From: an uncultured Actinomyces sp.
Lineage (GTDB): Bacteria; Actinomycetota; Actinomycetes; Actinomycetales; Actinomycetaceae
Reading direction: 5' to 3'
Assembly: GCA_915069725.1 (NCBI GenBank)
Contig: CAJZFF010000025.1
Coordinates: 1 to 11,253, forward strand
Length of the DNA: 11,253 nucleotides
Shown: piece by piece, positions 1 to 6,966 of the stretch
Layout: every line of letters starts with the position of its first letter
Numbering within the stretch: position 1 is the first letter of the stretch
Program-made: the position numbers and the translations under genes
Notes under the pieces: generated by a model
Told to the model about the DNA's origin: nothing
The model's database searches: none
Seen by the model: the letters and a program-made list of their open reading frames with translations, nothing else

Positions 1-73
1 CAAAGGGGGCGATCGCCGATAGTCGATCGCGGGGCGGGGCCGGCACGTCGACGCCAATCCGTTCGTACGACAC
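1..73 (-). CDS. Possible 5' end of a gene leaving the window to the left (tentative)
   Basis: On the minus strand a GTG at 73 opens a frame that stays open for 24 codons to the window edge and begins (M)SYERIGVDVPAPPRDR. About three quarters of its third positions are G or C, as in the neighbouring genes. It starts about 16 nt downstream of the expected start site of the promoter-like sequence at 96-124. No Shine-Dalgarno sequence precedes the GTG. I do not recognise the peptide, and a frame this short could be open by chance in GC-rich DNA. The sequence to the left would settle it. Confidence 0.25.
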   Translation of the reverse strand, partial: MSYERIGVDVPAPPRDRLSAIAPF

Positions 74-95
74 GTGTTACTGCTTATACATTGGT

Positions 96-124
96 GTTAT
101 AGGTAGAACACTGCGGATTGTCCG
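96..124 (-). promoter_or_regulatory. Sigma70-like promoter pointing left, out of the window
   Basis: On the minus strand, CGGACA (119-124; four of six matches to TTGACA) is separated by exactly 17 bp from TATAAC (96-101; five of six matches to TATAAT). The surrounding DNA is clearly more AT-rich than the rest of the window. The expected start site is near 89. It would drive whatever lies left of position 1, since gpmA is upstream of it on the same strand and ends at 306. It is a consensus match only. Confidence 0.4.
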
Positions 125-305
125 GGAAGTGCAGGTCACACAAAGGTGTGCTGGTTCTCCTGGCAAGACCCACAGGAGACCGCTACTGTTTTAACCGAGC
201 ACAACATGAGACTGTCGCCCCGGCAGCCAGCACGTCGTCATCGCCGGGTCGCCGCAGCGACTCGTCGACAGTGACGACGTCACCACAAGGACCACGAGGA
301 CGAAG
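125..305. other. Non-coding stretch downstream of gpmA with small hairpins
   Basis: No convincing gene lies here. There are three inverted repeats: CACAC/GTGTG at 137-150; TCTCCTG (156-162) with CAGGAGA (173-179), extended by two pairs across a bulge; and GTGAC/GTCAC at 271-283. None is followed on the minus strand by a T-run, so I cannot name a definite gpmA terminator. Read on the plus strand, the middle hairpin has TGTTTT starting about ten bases after it, but no plus-strand gene ends there. Confidence 0.4.
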
Positions 306-1043
306 TCATTTGCCCTGATTCGCCACTGCGGCGATCTTCGCCTCGGCCTCGGGGTCGAGGTAGCGGCCGCCCTTCTTCAACGGTTTGAGGGTCTCCTCAT
401 CGAGCTCGTAGACCAGCGGGATCCCGGTGGGGATGTTGACGCCGGCGATGTCGTCGTCGGAGATGTCGTCGAGGTGCTTGACGATGGCGCGCAGCGAGTT
501 GCCGTGGGCGGCGATCATGACGGTCTTGCCGGTCTTGATCTCGGGGACGATGGTGCCCTCCCAGTAGGGCAGGAGGCGCTCGAGGACGTCCTTGAGGCAC
601 TCGGTGGCGGGGATGGGCTCACCGGCGTAGCGGGGGTCGGTGTCCTGGGAGAACTCGGAGCCGGGCTCGATGGCCGGCGGCGGCACGTCGTAGGAGCGGC
701 GCCACTGCATGAACTGCTCCTCCCCGTACTCGTCCCGGATCTCCTTCTTGTTCTTGCCCTGCAGGGCGCCGTAGTGGCGCTCGTTGAGGCGCCAGTTGCG
801 CTCCACCGGGATCCAGTGGCGGTCCGCGGCGTCCAGGGAGAGGTTGGCGGTCATGATGGCGCGGCGCAGCATCGAGGTGAAGAGCTTCTCGGGGAGGACG
901 CCGGCCTCCTTGAGCAGCTCGCCACCGTGGACGGCCTCGGCGCGGCCCTTGTCTGACAGCGGGACATCGACCCAGCCGGTGAAGAGGTTCTTCGCGTTCC
1001 ATTCGCTCTCGCCGTGGCGGAGCAGTACGAGGGTGTAAGCCAT
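306..1043 (-). CDS. gpmA: 2,3-bisphosphoglycerate-dependent phosphoglycerate mutase
   Basis: This cytoplasmic glycolytic enzyme interconverts 3-phosphoglycerate and 2-phosphoglycerate through a phosphohistidine. The 245-residue protein is the usual length for the cofactor-dependent family. Near the N-terminus it has the [12 protein letters not shown] signature, with R9-H10-G11 supplying phospho-accepting His10. The family block [13 protein letters not shown] follows at about 87-99, with Glu88 as the likely acid/base, and then [13 protein letters not shown] with the second catalytic histidine, His180. The ATG at 1043 is supported by an AGGA seven bases upstream and by RHG at the expected distance. 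It stands alone: lsr2 upstream has its own terminator, and the next leftward signal is a separate promoter. The downstream DNA shows no classic terminator. The identification is secure; no residue looks missing. Confidence 0.97.
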   Translation of the reverse strand: MAYTLVLLRHGESEWNAKNLFTGWVDVPLSDKGRAEAVHGGELLKEAGVLPEKLFTSMLRRAIMTANLSLDAADRHWIPVERNWRLNERHYGALQGKNKKEIRDEYGEEQFMQWRRSYDVPPPAIEPGSEFSQDTDPRYAGEPIPATECLKDVLERLLPYWEGTIVPEIKTGKTVMIAAHGNSLRAIVKHLDDISDDDIAGVNIPTGIPLVYELDEETLKPLKKGGRYLDPEAEAKIAAVANQGK

Positions 1044-1183
1044 GGCCCTATCCTGCCAGGATCACGGGCATGGCGCGAGGCCCAAGAGGCCCAGGAGGGA
1101 GCCTCCACGGTGGGGTACCGGCGCATCGACCCGAAGGCACTACTCGCAGTGATACCGCCCGCTCACGGAGCGAATTCACGTAT

Positions 1184-1233
1184 TGAAAACACAACGACCC
1201 TGGTAATGCGCCTGAGCGCACAACCAGAGTCGT
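1184..1233 (-). terminator. Rho-independent terminator of lsr2
   Basis: On the minus strand, about 80 bases after the lsr2 stop, ACGACTCTGGT (1223-1233) pairs with ACCAGGGTCGT (1194-1204): 11 pairs with one T-G wobble. A smaller GCGC-TCAG-GCGC stem lies inside the loop. The stem is followed by TGTGTTTTCA (1184-1193), a reasonable U-rich tail. It separates lsr2 from gpmA, so gpmA should have its own promoter somewhere in 1044-1183, though I could not pick one out. Confidence 0.75.
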
Positions 1234-1311
1234 GGTGCGAGGTGGCAGTCAGCTCGAGAATGACTCGATGCGGGGTGCCGGCCGCATGTGAGCCGGGCGC
1301 CCCACGTTCCC

Positions 1312-1641
1312 TCAGTTGCCGGGGTTGACCTCGTAGTAGGCCTTGCGCACCTCAGCGGAGACGCGGCCGCGGTCAGAAACCTCAAGGCCCTGCTCACGGG
1401 CCCACTCGCGAATCTTCTGAGTGTCAGAAGGACCGCTGGAACGACGACGACCGGAACTACGACGGCCGCCGGTGCGACGCGCCTTTCCGACCCATTCCTC
1501 AAGGGACTCACGAAGAGCGGCGGCGTGCTCGTCGTTCAGGTCGATCTCGTAGGAGACGCCATCAAGGGCGAAGGTGACGGTCTGATTGGCCTCGGACCCG
1601 TCGACATCGTCGACGAGGATGACCTGAGTCTTCTGTGCCAT
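1312..1641 (-). CDS. lsr2: Lsr2-family nucleoid-associated protein
   Basis: Lsr2 is the actinobacterial counterpart of H-NS: a dimeric protein that bridges AT-rich DNA and silences genes, often horizontally acquired ones. The 109-residue protein has the family's two parts. Residues 1 to about 55 form the dimerisation domain (MAQKTQVILVDDVDG, then a TVTFALDGVSYEIDL beta segment and a helix ending EEWVGKARR). Residues 75-109 form the DNA-binding domain with IREWAREQG and the minor-groove RGR triplet at 91-93. The linker at about 54-73 is rich in Arg, Ser and Gly. The ATG at 1641 follows GAGGA at the short spacing of 3-4 bases. A terminator lies downstream at 1184-1233. The AT-rich DNA just upstream is a natural place for the protein to bind its own promoter, but that is inference. 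The family call is firm. Confidence 0.95.
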   Translation of the reverse strand: MAQKTQVILVDDVDGSEANQTVTFALDGVSYEIDLNDEHAAALRESLEEWVGKARRTGGRRSSGRRRSSGPSDTQKIREWAREQGLEVSDRGRVSAEVRKAYYEVNPGN

Positions 1642-2221
1642 GATTCCTCATTCTGAGTGGAGGGAGCGGGCCCGAAGGATGTATCCCGCTGCGGACAACG
1701 TTAGATTAAACAATAGTTGCTCTCAATGCAACACGGCTATTCGTCGCCCTCATTACCAACCGCCCCACCCTCCAATCACACAGTGATGTGCGAAGCCATA
1801 CCACCCCGGAGGTCTTGATGACTGAGACGAAAACTGTGAAAGCACTGAGGTCCTGTTTGGAGATCCTCACGAGACTCGGCAGAACAATCCAGACATGACA
1901 CCCCACCCCCTCCAGCCGCATAGAGGTATCCAACGACCAGTCAATCCGAGGCAGCCAATCTCCCAGATGACTCTCAGATAGCGGTGGGGGATTCTCTCAG
2001 CCGGAAGACAATGCCCGTAGCGCCACGACTCTCACCCCGAGGAACATCACGTCAACCCAGGAGAATCCTCTCCATTCAAGCGGCGACACTCCCCTTGTCG
2101 CTCGACGGCGAAGGATTTCGGCCATGCGGTCATCCCCAAAACAGGGGCCGGGAACGACCGCTGCGGCCACCGAATGTGCCGAACGGCACACCGAGTGGCT
2201 ACGGACAGGGCACTGGGAACC
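1642..2221. other. Gene-free region upstream of lsr2, partly AT-rich
   Basis: I see no supportable gene across this stretch. ORFs on both strands are short, lack ribosome binding sites and encode low-complexity or arginine/proline-rich peptides. GC counted over 1681-1740 is 27 of 60, and 1701-1720 has only 5 G/C in 20, well below the genes around it. The lsr2 promoter should lie here; a weak minus-strand candidate is TTGCAT, 17 bp, TAATCT (about 1705-1733), which matches each consensus hexamer at only three positions. The lsr2 leader can fold AGCGGG (1665-1670) with CCCGCT (1685-1690). Other small palindromes are TCAC/GTGA near 1777-1787 and TGTGCC-GAAC-GGCACA at 2175-2190. They have no assigned role. 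Confidence 0.45.
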
Positions 2222-2251
2222 AAAAACCCCGGGAGGCATGACCTCCCGGGG
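2222..2251 (-). terminator. Strong rho-independent terminator of tRNA-Thr
   Basis: A perfect ten-pair GC-rich stem joins CCCCGGGAGG (2227-2236) and CCTCCCGGGG (2242-2251) around a five-base loop. On the minus strand it is followed directly by five T residues (plus-strand AAAAA, 2222-2226) and then GG. It starts seven bases beyond the 3' end of the tRNA and implies a single-gene transcript. Intact spacing from tRNA to terminator argues against an element being integrated at the tRNA 3' end. Confidence 0.88.
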
Positions 2252-2258
2252 CTGATCG

Positions 2259-2331
2259 AGCCGCCTGTGGGAATCGAACCCACGACCTATTCATTACGAG
2301 TGAATCGCTCTGCCGACTGAGCTAAGGCGGC
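2259..2331 (-). tRNA. tRNA-Thr, anticodon CGU (reads ACG)
   Basis: The minus strand folds into a full cloverleaf. The acceptor stem is GCCGCCT with AGGCGGC (seven pairs). The D-arm is GCTC...GAGC, the anticodon stem ATTCA/TGAAT with loop CTCGTAA, and the T-arm GTGGG-TTCGATT-CCCAC. The middle of the anticodon loop reads CGT, decoding the threonine codon ACG, which is common in GC-rich genomes. The discriminator base is U, allowed for threonine tRNAs. The 3' CCA is not encoded and must be added after transcription. A terminator follows at once. No integrase or duplicated 3' end is seen nearby. Confidence 0.96.
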
Positions 2332-2404
2332 GCTGGCACAAGCAGCAGAGCCGAACATACCGGCCCCGCGGCCGCCACCGCAATCCAGTACCGCAGGGAG
2401 AGCC
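2332..2404. other. Gap between tRNA-Thr and the asparagine operon, left part
   Basis: The tRNA-Thr promoter (minus strand) should lie here, but I found no clear pair of hexamers. Together with 2405-2647 this makes a 316-base gap whose only coding candidate is the small ORF at 2405. Immediately before that ORF sits GGGAG, a possible ribosome binding site. Confidence 0.35.
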
Positions 2405-2557
2405 GTGTTCCTCGACACAATCAACCTCTCACCTCGCCGCACCCGCACCACCGTCGAGGACAAAGAGCCCTCCGAACCCCCAAACCTCCCCGGATTCCCC
2501 GACTCAGCGCTGGATCATGACGACGTCGTGGCCCATCCCGTACAGGAGCGCGGCTGA
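2405..2557 (+). CDS. Possible 50-residue small protein, unknown
   Basis: A GTG at 2405 opens 50 codons ending in TGA at 2555-2557. GGGAG lies four bases upstream. Of the 50 codons, 38 end in G or C, similar to neighbouring real genes. The peptide starts MFLDTINLSPRRTRTTVEDK and is rich in Pro, Asp and Glu in its second half, with no membrane segment and no motif I recognise. It lies 90 bases upstream of the asparagine permease in the same direction, so it could be a small protein, a translated leader or a remnant. Short open frames are frequent in GC-rich DNA, so this is a candidate only. Confidence 0.25.
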   Translation: MFLDTINLSPRRTRTTVEDKEPSEPPNLPGFPDSALDHDDVVAHPVQERG

Positions 2558-2647
2558 CCTCAACAGCCGCCCCGCATCACCCGCACCACCCGAGCCCGGT
2601 ATTCTCCGCACGTCATTCAACAGGTCTCCCTCTCCGTAAGGATCCCC
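2558..2647 (+). promoter_or_regulatory. Upstream region of the asparagine permease operon
   Basis: The ribosome binding site AAGGA (2638-2642) sits five bases before the permease ATG. A TATTCT at 2600-2605 matches four of six positions of the -10 consensus and would give a leader of about 36 bases, but I see no good -35 hexamer in front of it. No T-box, riboswitch fold or clear operator is apparent. Confidence 0.35.
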
Positions 2648-4195
2648 ATGAGCGAGTCTCCGTCCAGCCACTCCCCCACCTCTCCATCACCACAGTCGGG
2701 TGCTTCACCTTCACCCTCCCGAGCTTCCCAGCACGACCAGATCCAGGACCGCGGCGACGCCGGGTACAACAAGTCGCTGAAGAACCGTCACTTGCAGATG
2801 ATCGCCATTGGCGGCTCCATCGGCACGGGTCTTTTCATGGGTGCCGGCGGGCGACTCAAGGACGGCGGGGCGGGACTGATGTTCGCCTATGCCGTCTGCG
2901 GAATCTTCGCCTTCCTCATGGTGCGTGCTCTGGGCGAGCTCGCCATCCGCAGACCCTCCTCCGGAGCATTCGTCTCCTACGCCCGTGAGTTCCTCGGTGA
3001 GAAGGGCGCCTACATCACCGGCTGGTTCTTCTTCCTGGACTGGTCGGTCACCGTCATGGCCGACATCACGGCCGTGGCCCTCTACCTCCACTACTGGACG
3101 GCTCTGAAGGTCGTCCCGCAGTGGGTCTTCGCGCTCATCGCACTCGTCCTGGTCTTCATCCTCAACATGCTGAACGTCAAGATGTTCGGTGAGGCGGAGT
3201 TCTGGTTCGCGCTCATCAAGGTCGCCGCCATCGTGTCCTTCATGGTCGTGGCCATCGTCGCCATTGTTCTCGGGCTTCACACCGGAACGGACCCCCACGG
3301 AGGCGCGATCACCGCAGGTGCTCACAACATCCTCGGAAACGGTGGTTTCTTCCCCGAGGGTTTCCCAATCGTCTTCGCCCTGACCCTCGGCGTGGTCTTC
3401 GCCTTCGGTGGCACGGAGATGGTGGGCGTGGCGGCCGGCGAGGCGAAGGACGCGGAGAAAATCCTGCCCAAGGCGATCAACTCGATGATTCTGCGCATCT
3501 TCGTCTTCTACGTCGGCTCGGTCATGCTGCTGGCTCTGGTCCTTCCCTACACGTCCTACTCCAAGACCGAGTCGCCCTTCGTCACCTTCTTCTCCGGGAT
3601 CGGTGTGCCCTATGCCGGTGACATCATCCAGGTCGTGGTTCTCACCGCCGCACTGTCCTCCCTCAACGCCGGTCTGTACGCCACCGGACGCACCCTGCGC
3701 TCCATGGCGGTGGCCGGTGAGGCTCCTCGGGTGGCGGCCGGGCTCAACAAGCACCAGGTTCCTGCCGGGGGCATCATCATCACCTCCGCCCTGGGGCTGC
3801 TCGGCGTCGTCCTCAACGCCTACCTGCCCGGTGACGCCTTCGACATCGTCATGAACCTGGCCGGCATCGGTATCGCCGGGACCTGGGGCGCCATCCTCGT
3901 CACCCACCTCGCCTTCCTGCGGCGGGTGCAGGAGGGCAAGGAGGTGCGCCCGGCCTACCGGATGCCCTGGGCCCCCTGGTCCAACTACGCGGCCCTGGCC
4001 TTCTTCACCATCGTCGTCGTCTCGAACGTGGCCGACCCGGCGGGACGCTGGACCCTGGCCCTGTTCGCCATCGTCGCCGTCATGATGGTGGCAGGCTGGT
4101 ACGCGGTGCGGGGACGCATCCGGGGCGACCTGCTCGACGAGGTCCTCGCCGACGAGGTGGACGAAGCCGCATCCGCCCCGTCGCACGATGGCTAA
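2648..4195 (+). CDS. ansP: L-asparagine permease (AnsP-type, APC superfamily)
   Basis: A proton-coupled cytoplasmic-membrane amino-acid importer of the APC superfamily, amino acid transporter family. The first 40 or so of 515 residues are a Ser/Pro-rich cytoplasmic tail. Next comes the family core NRHLQMIAIGGSIGTGLFMG, which forms the start of membrane helix 1 and the substrate site, followed by further hydrophobic segments consistent with the usual 12 helices. A long block (RALGELAIRRPSSGAFVSYA, then REFLGEKGAY, ADITAVALYLHYW and EFWFALIKV) closely matches what I know of E. coli AnsP, favouring asparagine over the GABA or D-alanine branches. The C-terminus is acidic. AAGGA lies five bases before the ATG. 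The asparaginase gene begins 19 bases downstream in the same direction, so the two form an operon that imports and then splits asparagine. Transporter class is certain; the substrate rests on similarity and context. Confidence 0.88.
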   Translation: MSESPSSHSPTSPSPQSGASPSPSRASQHDQIQDRGDAGYNKSLKNRHLQMIAIGGSIGTGLFMGAGGRLKDGGAGLMFAYAVCGIFAFLMVRALGELAIRRPSSGAFVSYAREFLGEKGAYITGWFFFLDWSVTVMADITAVALYLHYWTALKVVPQWVFALIALVLVFILNMLNVKMFGEAEFWFALIKVAAIVSFMVVAIVAIVLGLHTGTDPHGGAITAGAHNILGNGGFFPEGFPIVFALTLGVVFAFGGTEMVGVAAGEAKDAEKILPKAINSMILRIFVFYVGSVMLLALVLPYTSYSKTESPFVTFFSGIGVPYAGDIIQVVVLTAALSSLNAGLYATGRTLRSMAVAGEAPRVAAGLNKHQVPAGGIIITSALGLLGVVLNAYLPGDAFDIVMNLAGIGIAGTWGAILVTHLAFLRRVQEGKEVRPAYRMPWAPWSNYAALAFFTIVVVSNVADPAGRWTLALFAIVAVMMVAGWYAVRGRIRGDLLDEVLADEVDEAASAPSHDG

Positions 4196-4200
4196 GCGGC

Positions 4201-4206
4201 AGGAGG
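4201..4206 (+). promoter_or_regulatory. Ribosome binding site that fixes the asparaginase start
   Basis: A full AGGAGG lies eight bases before the ATG at 4215. An earlier in-frame ATG at 4188 overlaps the end of the permease gene, has no such site, and would add nine residues ahead of the conserved N-terminal beta strand. The start at 4215 is therefore preferred. Confidence 0.8.
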
Positions 4207-4214
4207 CTGAGCCC

Positions 4215-5213
4215 ATGCACGTTCACATCACCTACACCGGGGGCACCATCGGGATGGTGGACTCCCCTCACGGCCTCGTTCCCGGTGCGGATCTGGAGGG
4301 GTGGCTCGACTCGCAGCTGGCGGGCACGCCCCTGGCTCGCTCGGTGTCCGTGACCTCGCTGGCCCCGCTCATCGACTCCTCGAACGCCACCCCGCTGTCC
4401 TGGCAGGCGATCGTGGACGACCTGCGCGCCCACGCCGCGGCCGACCCGCAGACCGCCTTCGTCATCCTGCACGGGACCGACACCATGGCCTACACCAGTG
4501 CCGCCCTGTCCTATGCGCTGACGGATCTGAGCGTTCCGGTCGTCGTCACCGGTTCCCAGCTCCCCCTCGGAGAGCTGGGAACCGACGCCGCCGCAAACGT
4601 CACCGGGGCGCTCAAGGCCGCCACCTCCGGACGCCTGAGCGGGGTGGCGCTGTTCTTCGGACATCGACTCCTGGCCGGGAACCGGGTGACGAAGTCCTCC
4701 TCGTGGGCCTTCACCGGTTTCGAGTCCCCCAACGCGGCCCCTGTGGCCACCATCGGCGCCCCGTGGCAGTGGGTGCAGACCGCGTGGGCGGGAGCCGGTT
4801 GGAAGGACGCCGCGCCCTACGCCCGCCACGACGTCGTCGTGGTCGACCTGGTCCCGGGCATCACCGCGGCCCGCCTGGAGGCGCTGCTGACACCGCTGCC
4901 CGAGGCCGTGATCCTGCGGGCCTTCGGGGTTGGCAACGTGCCGTCCCAGGAGCCGGGGCTGACCGACGTCGTCGAGCGGGTGATCGATGCCGGGACGCCC
5001 GTCATCGTCACCTCCCAGTGCCACGAGTCCGAGGTCCTCCTGGGGCACTACGAGGCCGGGGACGCACTGGCCCGCAGTGGCGCCGTCGGCAGCCGCGACA
5101 TGACCCTGGAGGCCGCCTACGCCAAGGTCCAGTTCCTGCTCTCGCAGGGACTGACGGGAGACGACCTGGCCGGCTGGATGGGACGGTCCATCGCCGGTGA
5201 GCTGAGCCAGTGA
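4215..5213 (+). CDS. ansA: Type I (cytoplasmic) L-asparaginase
   Basis: Hydrolyses L-asparagine to L-aspartate and ammonia. The 332-residue protein starts MHVHITYTGGTIGM, with no signal peptide, and resembles the cytoplasmic E. coli AsnA/AnsA type more than the periplasmic one. Both asparaginase signatures are present: TGGTIG, with nucleophilic Thr11, and ILHGTDTMAYT, with Thr88-Asp89. Lys160, in NRVTKSSSW, completes the second catalytic triad, and Asp54-Ser55 supply the usual substrate contacts. The C-terminal domain carries ILRAFGVGNVP and a SQCHESEVLLGHYEAG block, regions that hold the allosteric site in E. coli type I enzymes. It directly follows the asparagine permease, 19 bases apart with a strong AGGAGG, so uptake and catabolism are probably coupled. 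A hairpin after the stop ends the operon. Confidence 0.93.
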   Translation: MHVHITYTGGTIGMVDSPHGLVPGADLEGWLDSQLAGTPLARSVSVTSLAPLIDSSNATPLSWQAIVDDLRAHAAADPQTAFVILHGTDTMAYTSAALSYALTDLSVPVVVTGSQLPLGELGTDAAANVTGALKAATSGRLSGVALFFGHRLLAGNRVTKSSSWAFTGFESPNAAPVATIGAPWQWVQTAWAGAGWKDAAPYARHDVVVVDLVPGITAARLEALLTPLPEAVILRAFGVGNVPSQEPGLTDVVERVIDAGTPVIVTSQCHESEVLLGHYEAGDALARSGAVGSRDMTLEAAYAKVQFLLSQGLTGDDLAGWMGRSIAGELSQ

Positions 5214-5241
5214 GGCGAGCGGCCCGCAAGCCCCGCGGCAC

Positions 5242-5259
5242 CGGGCCCTCCGGGCCCTC
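5242..5259. repeat. Two tandem copies of a 9-bp GC-rich unit
   Basis: CGGGCCCTC occurs twice back to back (5242-5250 and 5251-5259) in the short spacer after the asparaginase gene. It is non-coding and probably only simple-sequence drift; I can assign no function. Confidence 0.5.
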
Positions 5260-5275
5260 CACTGCCCGCTGACGA

Positions 5276-5313
5276 ATCGGCCCCGGACGACGTGAACGTC
5301 GTCCGGGGCCGAT
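5276..5313. terminator. Perfect hairpin between convergent genes, probable bidirectional terminator
   Basis: Positions 5276-5293 and 5296-5313 are exact inverted complements: 18 possible pairs, in practice about 17 with a tetraloop (TGAA). The sequence is ATCGGCCCCGGACGACGT and its complement. It lies between the stop of the rightward asparaginase (5213) and the stop of the leftward peptidase (5359), the classic place for a shared terminator. Neither side has a real T-run, which is common in high-GC actinobacteria, so the terminator role is inferred from position and stem strength. Confidence 0.7.
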
Positions 5314-5358
5314 CTCATGGCCTGCGAGAGCCGGGAGGGCCGGCTGACCTGGCGATGG

Positions 5359-6966
5359 TCAGCAGGTGAGTCCCTTGGCCGGCATCGTCCCGTTGAGCAG
5401 GTAGGTGTCCACGGCCTTCTTGACGCAGTCGTTGGAGCGCCCGTAGGCGGTGTGCCCGTTGCCCTTCCAGGTCATGAGCTGACCGGACTCGAGCTGATCG
5501 GCCAGGGCCTCGGACCAGGCGTAGGGCGTGGCCGGGTCACCGGTGGTGCCCACCACGAGGATCGGCGCAGCACCGGGGGCCGTGATCTTCTCGCGCTTAC
5601 GGTTCGAGGTGTGGCCCCAGCCCTGGCAGTAGGCGTCGGGGTAGAGCAGCTGGGAGCCGAAGGTGGGCGAGGCCTCGTTGACGGCCTTGGCCTCCTCCTC
5701 CCAGGAGGAGTTGTCCCCCTGGACCGGGTAGTCCAGGCAGTTGACCGCCATGAGGGCCTCAGCACCGTTACCGGAGTAGCTGCCGTCGCTCTGGCGGGAG
5801 GAGACGGCGTCGGCGATGGCCAGCAGCGCGCTTCCGTCCGGACTGCCCACCTTGCCCATCGCCTGGGACAGCGCCAGGGTGAGGGAGGGCCACAGCTGGG
5901 TCTGGTACATCGAGCCCAGCACCCCGTAGACGGCCAGGTCGTAGGTCAGCGGCCGCTTGTCGTCGGAGGTCGGCAGCGGCGCCGCCTTCGTGGACTCGAG
6001 GAACTCGCGGACCTGGGAGACTCCGGAGTCGACGTCCCCGCTCAGGGGGCAGCCCAGCTTGGAGCTCTGGCAGTTCTGCACGTAGGCCCGCAGCGACGCC
6101 TCGAAGCCCTTGGCCTGCCCCAGGGCCAGGTCCGCGGCGCTCAGGGAGGGGTCGACGGCGCCGTCGAGGACCATGCGGCCGGTGTTGGCGGGGAACAGCT
6201 CGGCGTAGGTGGCCCCCAGGTAGGTGCCGTAGGAGAAGCCCAGGTAGGTCAGCGCCTGCTGGCCGTCAACCGCCCGCAGGATGTCGAGGTCCTTGGCGGC
6301 ACTGATGGTGTCGATGTGGTCCAGGAGCCCCGCAGGGCTGGTCTTCGACGCGCAGGCCTCCCCCATCTTCTGCGCCCGCTCCTGGGTGGCGGCGGCCGAG
6401 GGGGTCGCCGGGTCGTTCGCCCCGGCTCGTTCGGCGTCGAGCTCGGCGTCGGTCAGGCAGTCGACCGCAGTGGAGGCGCCCACGCCACGCGGGTCGAAGC
6501 CGACGACGTCGTAGGAGCTGGTGAGGTTCTTGGAGAAGTAGGAACCGGCGCTCTCAACCAGCTCGATGCCCGACCCTCCCGGCCCACCCGGGTTGACGAA
6601 CAGCGAGCCGACGGAGTCCTCGCTAGCGGCCCGCTTCTTCACCGCGATCTCGATCGTCTCGCCGCCGGGGTTGTCGTAGTCCAGCGGCACCTTGACCTTG
6701 GCGCAGGTGAAGCCGGTGTCCTTCCCCGACTTCGCCTCGCCCATCCCCTTCTTGTCACAGGCGTACCAGGAGACCTTCTGGTTGTAGAAGCTCTCCAGCC
6801 CGGCCGGAATCGCTGCCGAGGCCGACGCCGTTGCCGGCGTTGCCTTGATATCGGTGTCGTCCTGGCAGGCGGTCAGGCCCCCGCACACCAGAAGCGCGGA
6901 GAGCGCCACGAGCAGAGGCTTGATACGAGGCCGAGGCGAGGTCGCAGTAGTCACGAAGTGAACCAT
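5359..6966 (-). CDS. Secreted TAP-like alpha/beta hydrolase lipoprotein (peptidase S33), array member 1
   Basis: A probable exported peptidase related to Streptomyces tripeptidyl aminopeptidase, which removes tripeptides from peptide N-termini. The 535-residue protein has a basic n-region (RPRIK), a hydrophobic stretch and a lipobox LTAC with Cys34, so it should be anchored to the outer face of the membrane. The hydrolase fold shows oxyanion-loop VNPGGPGGSG (124-133), nucleophile elbow GFSYG with Ser245, and in the C-terminal TAP-like domain GTTGDPATPY with Asp477 and GNGHTAYG with His505. Ten cysteines follow the lipobox, matching its two paralogues. The ATG at 6966 lacks a nearby ribosome binding site; a strong AGGAGGAGG lies 21 bases upstream, so expression may depend on read-through from the next gene or another start. 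The exact substrate is not readable from sequence. Confidence 0.88.
   Translation of the reverse strand: MVHFVTTATSPRPRIKPLLVALSALLVCGGLTACQDDTDIKATPATASASAAIPAGLESFYNQKVSWYACDKKGMGEAKSGKDTGFTCAKVKVPLDYDNPGGETIEIAVKKRAASEDSVGSLFVNPGGPGGSGIELVESAGSYFSKNLTSSYDVVGFDPRGVGASTAVDCLTDAELDAERAGANDPATPSAAATQERAQKMGEACASKTSPAGLLDHIDTISAAKDLDILRAVDGQQALTYLGFSYGTYLGATYAELFPANTGRMVLDGAVDPSLSAADLALGQAKGFEASLRAYVQNCQSSKLGCPLSGDVDSGVSQVREFLESTKAAPLPTSDDKRPLTYDLAVYGVLGSMYQTQLWPSLTLALSQAMGKVGSPDGSALLAIADAVSSRQSDGSYSGNGAEALMAVNCLDYPVQGDNSSWEEEAKAVNEASPTFGSQLLYPDAYCQGWGHTSNRKREKITAPGAAPILVVGTTGDPATPYAWSEALADQLESGQLMTWKGNGHTAYGRSNDCVKKAVDTYLLNGTMPAKGLTC

Noticed and set aside
474..956. 160-codon plus-strand frame opposite gpmA
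   Set aside because: Shadow of a fully conserved glycolytic gene; low-complexity composition.
1706..2283. Several 75-85-codon frames in the lsr2-tRNA gap on both strands
   Set aside because: No ribosome binding sites; the frames overlap each other and the tRNA terminator, and the peptides have no recognisable features.
2222..2331. tRNA-Thr as an attachment site for an integrated element
   Set aside because: The tRNA is followed directly by an intact terminator; no integrase and no repeated tRNA 3' end is visible.
4188..4214. Earlier in-frame ATG for the asparaginase
   Set aside because: It overlaps the permease stop, lacks a ribosome binding site and adds a non-conserved MAKRQEAEP, while AGGAGG is correctly placed for 4215.
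2711..4216. 501-codon minus-strand open frame opposite the permease
   Set aside because: The peptide is extremely rich in Asp, Gly, His, Glu and Val, the usual mirror image of a membrane-protein gene; the sense strand encodes a clear AnsP-type transporter.
4080..5318. 412-codon minus-strand open frame opposite the asparaginase
   Set aside because: Arg/Gly/Pro-rich shadow of ansA, running into the intergenic hairpin; no motif and no plausible start.
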